The notes: generated by a model not told the origin, from the letters alone. A stretch of DNA of 30,075 nucleotides from Anaerolineaceae bacterium UBA5404 (GCA_002409625.1 DHNY01000002.1:168855-198929), one strand, 5' to 3'. Shown: positions 22,781 to 30,075, counted from the stretch's first letter. Numbers and translations are program-made.

Positions 22781-23763
22781 CCCAAATAGGCAGTTTTTCA
22801 ACATCCCCACACTTCACCATTAAAGCTGTGCAAAGCCGAACTGGCATCAAACCCGTTACGCTTAGAGCCTGGGAAAGACGCTATGAGCTTTTGGAACCCG
22901 CACGCCTAAAAAACGGCTATCGCTTGTATTCAGAACGTGACGTGCAGCTGCTGTTGTGGGTAAAGAGCCGGCTGGATTCCAGCATGAGCATCTCCCAAGT
23001 GGTCCAACAGTTTAACGATCTGCGTGAAAAAGATCTGTGGCCAGAAAGCGTGCAAAAGGTTGAGCCAGAGTTGCCACGCCTCAAACCGCCGATGCCTGCG
23101 CGCGATTACGCTGAATTGATGCTCAGCACGATGATTTCGCACAATGAAACACGCGCCCAATTTTTGGTTGACGAAACGCGCAAGTATTTTGACCTCATCA
23201 CCATTTTTGAAGAAATTGTGCAGCCAAGTTTGGCACTATTGGAACACACCTGGTATCAGGGCGAGATTCCACTGGCAACGGTGCATGTTTCCTCGCAGTT
23301 TATCAAAAGCAAGCTAATTAATTTGATGACCAGTATGCCCATAGTTCGCGAAGGGGCGCTTACATTAATCGGAAGCGGACCCGGTGAAACCAAGGAATTG
23401 GATATCCTTATGTTGGCGGTGCTGATGCGCCAAGCCGGATTCTTTGTGGAGTACCTGGGACCTGATTTGCCAGTTGAAGATATTTTGGACTATTCGCTCA
23501 TATCCAAGCCAAAGTTCATTGCGCTTTATGTTGGCGAAGAGGCAACCGCTTATTTGTTGCGTGATTTTGCTCAGAGTCTTACAAAGTTGCCCTCAAAACC
23601 ACGTTTGTTGTATTGCGGAAAGCACCTGGAAGATCATCCTGAAGACCGCGAGAAACTGGGGGGTACTTATTTGGGCAAGACGCTTACTGAAGGCTTGGAA
23701 ACCATGCGCAAAATGGTCAGTTTGGGTGTGAGTTCAAAACTGGCAAGCAAACCAGTTTTTTAG
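22777..23763 (+). CDS. MerR-family regulator with cobalamin-binding-type C-terminal domain (CarH-like, degenerate)
   Basis: A 328-residue transcription factor. The N-terminal MerR winged helix is clear: FTIKAVQSRTGIKPVTLRAW, ERRYELLEPAR, NGYRLYSERDVQLL. A four-helix bundle (about 105-185) and a Rossmann B12-binding fold (about 190-310, YLGPDLPVEDIL, IALYVGEE, LLYCGKHL) follow, as in the light-sensing CarH and LitR proteins. The usual cobalamin contacts are altered: the bundle motif W-x9-EH is W159-x9-V-H170, and the Rossmann ExHxxG motif reads E204-T-K206-E-L-D209. It may bind another ligand or act constitutively. GGGAGGAG at the capA 3' end precedes the ATG, whose ATGA overlaps the capA stop, so the pair is co-translated. 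The target is unknown, possibly its own operon. Confidence 0.85.
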   Translation: MTQIGSFSTSPHFTIKAVQSRTGIKPVTLRAWERRYELLEPARLKNGYRLYSERDVQLLLWVKSRLDSSMSISQVVQQFNDLREKDLWPESVQKVEPELPRLKPPMPARDYAELMLSTMISHNETRAQFLVDETRKYFDLITIFEEIVQPSLALLEHTWYQGEIPLATVHVSSQFIKSKLINLMTSMPIVREGALTLIGSGPGETKELDILMLAVLMRQAGFFVEYLGPDLPVEDILDYSLISKPKFIALYVGEEATAYLLRDFAQSLTKLPSKPRLLYCGKHLEDHPEDREKLGGTYLGKTLTEGLETMRKMVSLGVSSKLASKPVF

Positions 23764-23784
23764 CGTTTATGTAAGATAAAAAAG

Positions 23785-23817
23785 AAACCCCGTCATTTCT
23801 TGTGGATGACGGGGTTT
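23785..23817. terminator. Bidirectional intrinsic terminator between the MerR gene and glyQS
   Basis: A perfect 12-base stem (AAACCCCGTCAT / ATGACGGGGTTT) with a nine-base loop. Read on the - strand it is followed by TTTCTTTTTTATC, a good U-tract, so it should end the glyQS message 47 bases past its stop. On the + strand the T-run is weaker (TTTGATGTTT) but the hairpin still follows the MerR gene closely. Confidence 0.85.
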
Positions 23818-23863
23818 GATGTTTAAGCTTAGAAAGGAATTGGGTCAAACACGCTAAACCGCT

Positions 23864-26842
23864 CTAAAATCCTTCCAATTTTGAAAGATCAGCATAAGCT
23901 GAAAGAAGCGCGACAACTTTTTGAAGTAAGCCAAGCCGGTTTTGGCGCAGCTTTTCATCATCAGCCATAACCAAGACATTGTCAAAGAAAGCATTGATTG
24001 TGGGCACAAGCTGTTTTACGGATTCAAGCGCTGTTTCAAAGCCGTCTGCTTGGGCTTTTTCTATTGCCTCGAAGAGTTTTTGCTCAGACTCTTCTACAAA
24101 GGCTTCTGGCTGAATTTGGCAGGTTTCTTTCAGGTTTTGGGTGATGCGTGCGCAACGGCTGTATGCCGGCAATTGGGCTTCCCATTCCGGTTTTTGTACC
24201 CAGGCGTTCAAAATCTGGGCATAGCGATTGGCTTTGGCTGGGTTAGCAGCTTGAACTTGCTCAACAGCTTCAACAACGTCATAGCGATAGCCTTTGTCCA
24301 GCAAAACCCCGTGTAAACGTCCGCGAATGAATTCGAGTGCGCTTTGCAGGGTGTCTTGAGGGATTTCGAAGTCATAACATGATGCTGCCAGTTGCAAAGC
24401 CTCTTGCAGATTAAAGTCCAGGTCAAGTCCAATCAGAATTTGGTTAAGCCCGAGAGCTGCCCGACGGAGCGCAAAGGGGTCTTTGTTGGCGGTAGGTGCC
24501 AAACCAACCGCGAAAAGGCCAACGATAGAATCGAGCCGGTCGGCGATGCCAACAGTGGCTGCCTCCAGTTGGGTGGGCAGGATGTCGTCGGCGCTACGTG
24601 GTAAATAATGCTCAAAAATACCCTCGGCGACCGCCTCGGTTTCGCCAGAAAGCCTGGCGTAATAGCGTCCCATAATGCCTTGCAGGGAAGTCATCTCAAC
24701 GACCATAGCGGTGGCTAAATCGGCTTTACACAGGTGGGCAATGCGTTGGGTCGCCTTTTGTTGGCTGGCATTTAGCGCCAGTTTTTCGCCTAACAGAGCG
24801 CTAAGATTTTTGATGCGCTCGGTTTTTTCCAGCATAGAACCAAGTTCTTTTTGGAAGGTTAGTTGGGCAAGGGCAGGCACAAAGTCTGCCAAGGGTTTCT
24901 CTCGGTCATCATGGATAAAGAACTCCGCGTCAGCAAAGCGCGCCAAAATAACCTGCAAATTGCCGTCCACAACGATTGACGCGTTTTCGGTGTCGCCATT
25001 GCGCGCGATAATGAAATGCGGGCTCAGCTCACCATCCGCGTTCAAGACAGGGAAGTAGCGTTGGTGCTTTTTCATGACTGAAATGAGCACTTCAGGCGGT
25101 AGGTTTTTGAGGTAGCGCTCGTCAAAGCTACCCAGCAAGGCAGTAGGTTGCTCAACCAGGTTGGTGAGTTCATCCAGAAGGGCTGGGTCTTTTTCAAGCA
25201 TGCCACCGGTTTTTTCTGCCAAAGCTGTGGCTTGGCTCCAAATGATTTCACGCCGTTGGTTGGGGTCGAGAATAATGCCTTCTCTATCAAGGTAAGGCAG
25301 GTAATCTGCACAGCTGCCAAGGCTAAAAATCGGCTCGCTTGAAAAACGCATGCCATGCGTGAAGCGACCGCTTTGAAGCCCGGCAAAATTAAAGGGCACC
25401 ACATGCTCACCTAAAAGGGCAGTCAGCCAGCGCACGGGTCGCGAGAAGTTGACCTTGCTACTGTTCCAGCGCATGGATTTGATGAAGTGGATGCCAGAGC
25501 AAAATTCAGGTAGTTGTTCGGCAAGAATGTCCATGGCCGGCTTACCTCTTTCTTCCATTGAGAGCACAACATAGCGTCCGTTTTCAAACTCTTTCACTTC
25601 CAAGGCACTCACATCCACACCTTTACCTCGGGCGAAGCCTTCAGCAACTTTGGTGGGCTTACCTTCAGCGTCAAATGCCCGATCGGCAGGGGGACCCTTG
25701 TGCTCAACCAAGCGGTCGGCTTGGGCAGTTTGCAGATCCTTGATCATCACGCTAAGTCTGCGAGGAGTGCCCATAACCTGTAGTGAGCTGTAATCCAGTC
25801 GGGCGGCTGCAAGGCGTTTAACGAAGCTTTGCTCGAGCTGTTCAAGCGCGCTATTTAGATCTGCCACGGGCAGTTCCTCGGTGCCAATCTCGAGCAAAAA
25901 GTCTGCAAGTTTTGTTTCAAGCACGGGCAATGAGGTGGGTTCAAGTTCCAGGGTGGGCTGATCGGGAAGCAACCAGGGCATACCCATATCTTCGCGTTGG
26001 GCAATATAGGTTTCAGCAACCCGGCGTGATAGGTCTCGCATTTTGCCAAACAGAGCCTGACGTTCGGTAAAACCAATCGCGCCACGTGAGTCGAGGATGT
26101 TAAAGGTTTGCGAGGATTTGACGATGTTGTCATAAGCCGGTAAAACCAAAGCTTTTTCAAGCGAACTTTCAGCTTCTTCAACAAAGAGACGGAACATCTC
26201 ACGCAAGCGGGGGATGTCGGCGGTTTCAAAGTAATAGGTGCTATGTTCGCGCTCGGCAACCTGATAAACGTCGCCATAACTGCGCTCGCCGTTCCAACGG
26301 ATGTCCTTGAAGTGATGCACGTTTTGCAAGGTCATGGCGATGCGTTCGAGCCCATAGGTGATTTCAACTGAGGGGACATCAAGCGCCACGCCACCGGATT
26401 GTTGGAAGTAGGTGAATTGGGTGATTTCCTGCCCATCCAACCAGACTTCCCAACCTAAACCCCAGGCGCTTAGTGCGGGGGATTCCCAGTTGTCTTCCAC
26501 AAAGCGGATGTCATGCTGGGCAGGATCGATGCCGAGAGCCAGGAGTGAGTTGAGGTACAGTTCCTGGGGGTTACCCGGATCAGGTTTGAGGATGACCTGG
26601 TATTGAAAGAATTGTTGAAGGCGGTTGGGGTTCAGTCCATAACGCCCGTCATCAGGACGCACGGAAGGTTCCAGGTAGGCAACCTTCCAAGGTTCTGGGC
26701 CGAGCACGCGCAGGAAGGTGGCAGGGTTCATGGTGCCGGCGCCAACCTGTGAGTAGTAGGGTTGCCAAATCAGGCAGCCTTGATCCGCCCAATAGGTTTG
26801 TAGTTTGAAAATGATGTCTTGAAAATCGAGCCCTTGTTTCAT
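23864..26842 (-). CDS. glyQS: Glycyl-tRNA synthetase, alpha and beta chains fused
   Basis: Charges tRNA-Gly with glycine in the cytoplasm. This is the bacterial alpha2beta2 type, here as one 992-residue chain. Residues 1 to about 300 are the catalytic alpha part: FQDIIFKLQTYWADQGCLIW, GAGTMNPATFLRVLGPEPW, YVEPSVRPDDGRYG-type segment (written YLEPSVRPDDGRYG here), SAWGLGWEVWLDGQEITQFT and SVEITYGLERIAM. From about residue 325 the beta part begins with DFLLEIGTEELPV, followed by VMGTPRRLSVMI, LLGSFDERYLKNLPPEVLIS, MKKHQRYFPV and a C-terminal region ending in a DALR-like helical anticodon-binding domain (FFDNVLVMADDEKLRQNRLG). AGAGGT lies upstream of the ATG, and a strong hairpin terminator follows. 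The intact reading frame across the junction argues for a true fusion. Confidence 0.96.
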   Translation of the reverse strand: MKQGLDFQDIIFKLQTYWADQGCLIWQPYYSQVGAGTMNPATFLRVLGPEPWKVAYLEPSVRPDDGRYGLNPNRLQQFFQYQVILKPDPGNPQELYLNSLLALGIDPAQHDIRFVEDNWESPALSAWGLGWEVWLDGQEITQFTYFQQSGGVALDVPSVEITYGLERIAMTLQNVHHFKDIRWNGERSYGDVYQVAEREHSTYYFETADIPRLREMFRLFVEEAESSLEKALVLPAYDNIVKSSQTFNILDSRGAIGFTERQALFGKMRDLSRRVAETYIAQREDMGMPWLLPDQPTLELEPTSLPVLETKLADFLLEIGTEELPVADLNSALEQLEQSFVKRLAAARLDYSSLQVMGTPRRLSVMIKDLQTAQADRLVEHKGPPADRAFDAEGKPTKVAEGFARGKGVDVSALEVKEFENGRYVVLSMEERGKPAMDILAEQLPEFCSGIHFIKSMRWNSSKVNFSRPVRWLTALLGEHVVPFNFAGLQSGRFTHGMRFSSEPIFSLGSCADYLPYLDREGIILDPNQRREIIWSQATALAEKTGGMLEKDPALLDELTNLVEQPTALLGSFDERYLKNLPPEVLISVMKKHQRYFPVLNADGELSPHFIIARNGDTENASIVVDGNLQVILARFADAEFFIHDDREKPLADFVPALAQLTFQKELGSMLEKTERIKNLSALLGEKLALNASQQKATQRIAHLCKADLATAMVVEMTSLQGIMGRYYARLSGETEAVAEGIFEHYLPRSADDILPTQLEAATVGIADRLDSIVGLFAVGLAPTANKDPFALRRAALGLNQILIGLDLDFNLQEALQLAASCYDFEIPQDTLQSALEFIRGRLHGVLLDKGYRYDVVEAVEQVQAANPAKANRYAQILNAWVQKPEWEAQLPAYSRCARITQNLKETCQIQPEAFVEESEQKLFEAIEKAQADGFETALESVKQLVPTINAFFDNVLVMADDEKLRQNRLGLLQKVVALLSAYADLSKLEGF

Positions 26843-26873
26843 AGTGATACCTCTTATATTGTATAACGCGCTT

Positions 26874-26879
26874 ATTATA
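26874..26879 (-). promoter_or_regulatory. Candidate -10 box for glyQS
   Basis: TATAAT on the - strand, 32 bases before the glyQS ATG. No convincing -35 is found 16-18 bases upstream, so this is a weak call. I saw no T-box-like structure in the 186-base gap. Confidence 0.35.
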
Positions 26880-26993
26880 CATCAGAGACAGCCGCGAAAT
26901 TTACAATTACCGTTCTACTTTGGCTATTGCTGTATGATGGGTAGCTGAATGGTACTGAAGATAACTCATTCACATGCCTGTGTTAATTGGTAT

Positions 26994-27022
26994 TTAATGC
27001 CCTGATTAATGTGAAGTAAAAT
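26994..27022 (+). promoter_or_regulatory. Candidate promoter placing the transcript start at the lipoprotein ATG
   Basis: TTAATG (26994-26999), a 17-base spacer and TAAAAT (27017-27022). Seven bases after the -10 box is position 27029, the A of the ATG. The word TTAATG recurs at 27006-27011. Confidence 0.4.
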
Positions 27023-27028
27023 AGAGGC

Positions 27029-27763
27029 ATGAAACGCAGCACTTTGTTTCTTTTGACGATTGTTTTATTGCTTGGCTTTAGCTCATTAACCCTTGGATGC
27101 TCGCGCAAGCTGCCCGACATTCCTTTTGGTGGTGCTCGTGCAACATTCGAAATTGCGCAAAGTCATCCTGAGGACATTAATGCGCTTTCGACACCTGAGC
27201 AAGGTATGATGGAAGAAGGCGGGGACATTGATAAGACCAAAATTGCTGCTGATACACAACCTTTAGCCATCGGTGAAGATGAAGGCACAACCACAGCAGA
27301 GCCCTCAAATCGGTCAGGACAAGACCCAGTTAACACCCTGGCATCACCTTCAGACCCCAACGCAACGCCTACGCCAACCCGCTTCAAAAGTGATGATGAA
27401 GCAGCCTTTTTTGAGTTTTGGAAAGGCGATTGGTATTTATGGTTTGAAGATTCAGGCAGGTTGCTGGAAGGTAAGATTTTATTTGAACAAGATGGGGCAA
27501 GTTTGGTTGGGAAAACAGAAATGGATGGCAGAACATTTGGCTTTGTTATTAAATATGCCAAAGACCAGGATTTTTTTGAAAATTTTGTGTACGGTGAATG
27601 GTTCGCGGACGACATGGAAAACCCGTTTTTGTTTCGGTTGCAGGCACAGAACGATTTTCAAGTGGCAGGCCATCATAGCCGCCCAACCCGAACATTTTGC
27701 CTCTCGCGGGACGCTGAAAAGAAACCCGACCCTTGTTATGTTGAACTCTTAGGTAATCCCTAA
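27029..27763 (+). CDS. Lipoprotein of unknown function
   Basis: A 244-residue protein with a basic start and hydrophobic signal (MKRSTLFLLTIVLLLGFSSL) running into TLGCSRK, a likely lipoprotein processing site with Cys24. A long disordered linker rich in Glu, Thr, Pro and Ser follows to about residue 125. A compact domain then begins FWKGDWYLWFEDSGRLLEGK, continues with GKTEMDGRTFGFVI, FVYGEWFADDMENPF and GHHSRPTRTFCLSRD, and ends CYVELLGNP. The WKGDWYLWF start, alternating strands and the two late cysteines suggest a small beta-barrel or sandwich domain outside the cell. I recognise no family. GAGG sits only one base before the ATG, too close for a normal ribosome site. It is flanked by gaps of 186 and 133 bases and appears monocistronic. 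Confidence 0.75.
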   Translation: MKRSTLFLLTIVLLLGFSSLTLGCSRKLPDIPFGGARATFEIAQSHPEDINALSTPEQGMMEEGGDIDKTKIAADTQPLAIGEDEGTTTAEPSNRSGQDPVNTLASPSDPNATPTPTRFKSDDEAAFFEFWKGDWYLWFEDSGRLLEGKILFEQDGASLVGKTEMDGRTFGFVIKYAKDQDFFENFVYGEWFADDMENPFLFRLQAQNDFQVAGHHSRPTRTFCLSRDAEKKPDPCYVELLGNP

Positions 27764-27896
27764 ACCTATCAATACGTCTTTTGTTCATAAGATGTACTTC
27801 TTATATGTAATTGAACCAATCAATTGCCCATTCTTTTGGGATTCATGCTACCATTAGGGTAGTAAAAAATGGCTTACAAAGGAGATTGTTGACTGT

Positions 27897-28985
27897 ATGG
27901 AAAAAATGATTGCTCTCACTCGTGGCGTTCCCCCAACTCAAAGCTTTGCCACTGAAAAACTCCAGGCATGTGTGCAAACTGCCTTAAAAGATTACCCAGA
28001 GAAAATTTTGCAATACGCTAAAGCAGCAGGATTTCCGCCCTTGCGCGAATGGGTTGCCGAACGCTACAAGGTTGATGCCGGGCGAGTAATTATTGGTACT
28101 GGCTCTTTGTGTGTTTTGGATCATGTTTTGCGTTCATTCCCGATGGGCTCATTGACCGTGGCGATTGAAGAGCCAACCTATGACCGCACAGTAACGCAAT
28201 TGAAACGCGCTCAGGCAAAACTCATCCCGTGCCCTATTAAAAAAGACGGCTTGGACTTTACTCCGCTTAAAGAGGCTTTGGCACGTGGTGAGAAATTGGA
28301 CTTTTTCTATGTGGTTTCTGATTTCCAAAACCCCACCGGCAGCTTGATGCCTCTGACCAAACGCGAAGAACTGGTTAGGCTGGCTCGCGAACACGGTTTC
28401 CGCATTATCGAAGACTTGCCCTATCGCCAGTTGCGTTATAGCGGCGAACCCATCCCATCCTGTTGGGAAATGGCGCCAGACATCACCTTGCTGATGACTT
28501 CCTTTAGTAAGTTGATTGCCCCTGGTTTGCGTGTGGGTCTGATGATTTTGCCTGAAGAGCTTGTGGCACAGACCTTGAAGATTGCCGAAGACACCTATAT
28601 CAATTCCAGCTATGTTGATCAGGCGATTGTTTATGAATTTTGCAAGCGTGGCTGGTTAGAAGAGCAGCTGGACGATTTGCGCAAGCTTTATGGACACCGC
28701 CGCAACGTGATGGCTGAAGCCATGGCAGAGGAGCTGACCGGTTTGTGTGAATGGACGGTGCCGGATGGTGGTTTCTTTATTGGTGCTTTTGTCAATAAAC
28801 CGATCAAGATGGATGAACTTTTGAAACTGGGCAAAGAAAACGGCTTGCAGCTCACCGATGGCCGCGGCTTTTATATGCAAGGCGGCGATCAGTTCGTGCG
28901 CTTACCCTTCTGTGCCCTGGAAGATGACGAGATCAAAGAAGGCATCAAACGCCTGGCAAAGGTCTTAAGAGAGTATCCCGGCTAA
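27897..28985 (+). CDS. PLP-dependent class I/II aminotransferase (LysN / MocR-core type)
   Basis: A 362-residue cytoplasmic aminotransferase of fold type I, closest in pattern to 2-aminoadipate and aromatic aminotransferases that also form the core of MocR regulators; no GntR domain is present. Key marks are FPPLREWVAERY near the N-terminus, IIGTGSLCVLDHVLRSF (cofactor phosphate region), EEPTYDRTV, VVSDFQNPTGSLM (Asn that contacts PLP), IIEDLPYRQLRY (Asp that binds the pyridine nitrogen), and SFSKLIAPGLRVG with Schiff-base lysine K205. The C-terminal substrate domain has GGFFIGAFV and VRLPFCALEDDEI. The amino donor and pathway cannot be fixed. AAGGAG lies 12 bases before the ATG, rather far; an in-frame ATG at 27906 is an alternative. 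A hairpin terminator follows 22 bases after the stop. Confidence 0.9.
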   Translation: MEKMIALTRGVPPTQSFATEKLQACVQTALKDYPEKILQYAKAAGFPPLREWVAERYKVDAGRVIIGTGSLCVLDHVLRSFPMGSLTVAIEEPTYDRTVTQLKRAQAKLIPCPIKKDGLDFTPLKEALARGEKLDFFYVVSDFQNPTGSLMPLTKREELVRLAREHGFRIIEDLPYRQLRYSGEPIPSCWEMAPDITLLMTSFSKLIAPGLRVGLMILPEELVAQTLKIAEDTYINSSYVDQAIVYEFCKRGWLEEQLDDLRKLYGHRRNVMAEAMAEELTGLCEWTVPDGGFFIGAFVNKPIKMDELLKLGKENGLQLTDGRGFYMQGGDQFVRLPFCALEDDEIKEGIKRLAKVLREYPG

Positions 28986-29007
28986 ATTTGAGTTAAAAAA
29001 GATCTTT

Positions 29008-29032
29008 CAAACCCGCCAGCATGGCGGGTTTG
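29008..29032. terminator. Hairpin terminator after the aminotransferase gene
   Basis: An 11-base stem (CAAACCCGCCA / TGGCGGGTTTG) with a three-base loop. The + strand tail is GTGTTTAA, only moderately T-rich. On the - strand it is followed by AAAGATCTTTTTTAAC. Its position 22 bases after the stop supports termination of the aminotransferase message before the rRNA promoters. Confidence 0.75.
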
Positions 29033-29148
29033 GTGTTTAAAGTGCTGAAAAGGAACTGAAATTCCGCAAAAATAAGGGCTAATTCAATAAAATGAGTAAA
29101 AATACGGAGAAAATGTTGAGAAAAGGCGGAATAATGGATGAATTTGTG

Positions 29149-29168
29149 AAATTGGTCTCAAATTGGTC
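29149..29168 (+). repeat. Two AAATTGGTC repeats, 11 bases apart, upstream of rRNA promoter P1
   Basis: AAATTGGTC occurs at 29149-29157 and 29160-29168, one helical turn apart, ending 10 bases before the P1 -35 box. This is where an activator or upstream-element contact would be expected. Confidence 0.6.
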
Positions 29169-29178
29169 AAAAAAGCCC

Positions 29179-29206
29179 TTGACTCTTTAGGGGATATGCA
29201 TATAAT
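29179..29206 (+). promoter_or_regulatory. rRNA promoter P1
   Basis: TTGACT (29179-29184), a 16-base spacer and a perfect TATAAT (29201-29206), with AT-rich DNA and phased repeats just upstream. It lies about 430 bases before the 16S start. Confidence 0.75.
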
Positions 29207-29314
29207 AGTCCTTCGTGCACGGAATAAGGCACGTTGAACCTTCAAAATTAAGCAAGCCCAAAGAATCTGGAAACGGAGAGCAAGAAGAACCGTTTACAAA
29301 ACCAGAATTAGCCC

Positions 29315-29343
29315 TTGACATAGACTTAATAATGGTCTATACT
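29315..29343 (+). promoter_or_regulatory. rRNA promoter P2
   Basis: A perfect TTGACA (29315-29320), a 17-base spacer and TATACT (29338-29343), 136 bases after P1. Transcription would start near 29350, giving a leader of about 285 bases. Confidence 0.8.
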
Positions 29344-29441
29344 AATCAGTCCAAGGTGCTACATCACAAGTTGCGCCGGGAGGCGTGATTTTTGACAACA
29401 CAATAGCTTGGGTCTGAAGTGAGCCCAAAGAAGTAAGAGCC

Positions 29442-29469
29442 AATACCGGCGAGAAGTAGAGCCGGTGTT
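29442..29469 (+). other. Hairpin in the 16S leader
   Basis: AATACCGGC (29442-29450) pairs with GCCGGTGTT (29461-29469) through nine pairs including one wobble, with a 10-base loop, followed by TTAG. An upstream stem pairs ATCAC (29363-29367) with GTGAT (29385-29389) around GCGCCGGGAGGCG. They may act in leader processing or antitermination. Confidence 0.5.
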
Positions 29470-29632
29470 TTAGTCTGAAAAACTGGGAGCGCTAAAGTTG
29501 AAGTCAGAACCTTAACAACTGAAAAGTGATAGAAATATGCAAGACGAAAAAGGTAAGAAATTACAAGCAAGAAATTGCAAGCCTCGTTAATGAATATCCG
29601 TAAAAAGAAACTAACATCGAAAGATGATTTTT

Positions 29633-30075
29633 TTAGCGGAGAGTTTGATCCTGGCTCAGGATGAACGTTGGCGGTGTGCCTAATACATGCAAGTCGAACG
29701 GTGACGATTTTGTAGCAATACGAATGAAATCATAGTGGCGAACGGGTGAGTAACGCGTTGGTGATCTGCCTCGAAGTGTGGAATAACTTCCCGAAAGGGT
29801 AGCTAATACCGCATAGTCTCTCAGGGTTTAGAAAACTGAGAGTAAAGGATTTATTCGCTTCGAGAGGAGCCTGCGTCCCATCAGCTAGTTGGTAGGGTAA
29901 TAGCCTACCAAGGCAATGACGGGTAGGGGACCTGAGAGGGTGGCCCCCCACAATGGAACTGAAACACGGTCCATACACCTACGGGTGGCAGCAGTAGGGA
30001 ATATTAGAAATGGGCGAAAGCCTGATCTAGCAACACCGCGTGTGCGATGAAGGCCTTCGGGTTGTAAAGCACTTT
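29633..30075 (+). rRNA. rrs: 16S ribosomal RNA, 5' part (continues past window)
   Basis: The gene start is set by alignment to the universal 27F site AGAGTTTGATCCTGGCTCAG at 29640-29659, which begins at about nucleotide 8 of the mature RNA. Further universal blocks follow: CCTAATACATGCAAGTCGAA, GGCGAACGGGTGAGTAACGC, CTGAGAGGGTGGCCCCCCAC and GGAACTGAAACACGGTCC. About 443 bases are present, ending at GGGTTGTAAAGCACTTT near the V3 region. The EUB338 region reads ACACCTACGGGTGGCAGCAG, the variant matched by the EUB338-III probe rather than the standard one. That variant is known from Verrucomicrobia and, to my knowledge, from some Chloroflexota. Mature ends are estimates. Confidence 0.97.

Larger units (their letters stand above)
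28986..29632 (+). other. Non-coding region upstream of the rRNA gene
   Basis: These 647 bases contain no convincing gene. In order they hold a hairpin terminator, an AT-rich stretch, two phased 9-base repeats, promoter P1, a short hairpin in the P1 transcript (CGTGC 29214-29218 with GCACG 29229-29233), promoter P2, a leader of about 285 bases with further hairpins, and the 16S start. Confidence 0.8.

Noticed and set aside
23942..25743. Several + strand frames of 60-127 codons opposite glyQS.
   Set aside because: They are antisense shadows of a strongly conserved synthetase gene and lack ribosome sites.
27841..27865. CTACC/GGTAG hairpin before the aminotransferase gene as a terminator of the lipoprotein gene.
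   Set aside because: Only five base pairs and followed by an A-run on the + strand, not a T-run.
29092..29190. A 32-codon reading frame starting ATGAGTAAAAATACG in the gap before the rRNA promoters.
   Set aside because: It has no ribosome-binding sequence, runs through the phased repeats and the P1 -35 box, and shows no recognisable motif; chance in AT-rich DNA is more likely.

Overview
The window looks like a piece of a Chloroflexota chromosome, most likely class Anaerolineae. This is inferred from the 5' third of a 16S rRNA gene at the right edge, whose probe region reads CACCTACGGGTGGCAGCAG instead of the usual CTACGGGAGGC. A single-chain glycyl-tRNA synthetase (alpha and beta fused) and a lineage-typical set of hypothetical proteins agree with it. 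No database search was possible, so the placement is an inference. No tRNA, CRISPR array, insertion sequence or phage gene was seen.

Left part (1-5271, all + strand): a tightly packed housekeeping run. It holds the 3' end of glmU, a CNNM/CBS/CorC-type membrane protein, cytidine deaminase, recO, an MBL-fold protein with a damaged metal site, a 100-residue hypothetical protein and mutY. Most neighbours overlap or are separated by only a few bases; larger gaps lie around recO.

Centre (5293-17012, + strand): the most unusual region. A two-gene module is repeated in tandem. Gene A encodes a protein of about 500 residues with five membrane helices and an extracytoplasmic sulfatase/alkaline-phosphatase-superfamily domain, the layout of lipoteichoic acid synthase and phosphoethanolamine transferases. 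Gene B encodes a protein of 171-191 residues with one N-terminal membrane anchor and a beta-rich outside domain carrying a GWAF motif. The order is A1-B1-A2-B2-A3-A4-B4, then a small YLDPGSGS membrane protein, a SAM-dependent methyltransferase, and A5-B5. A clear promoter lies ahead of A1. The copies are diverged, so the amplification is not recent. The A and B genes are visibly AT-rich, while the embedded methyltransferase matches the flanking housekeeping genes. I infer an envelope-glycan decorating or cleaving system with five parallel catalytic subunits; its substrate cannot be read from sequence.

Next (17016-20329, - strand): upp, a four-helix membrane protein overlapping it, and two paralogous zinc-ribbon membrane proteins overlapping each other. 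A short divergent promoter region separates these from a + strand group (20401-23763): a NYN/PIN-type nuclease, a CapA-like lipoprotein with its own strong promoter, and a MerR regulator with a decayed cobalamin-binding domain. A strong hairpin terminator sits between this group and the oppositely oriented glyQS gene (23864-26842, - strand).

Right part: a lipoprotein gene with a possible leaderless promoter, a class I/II aminotransferase followed by a hairpin terminator, and about 650 bases of non-coding DNA. That stretch carries two good tandem promoters, a pair of helically phased repeats, a structured leader and then the 16S rRNA gene, which runs off the window.
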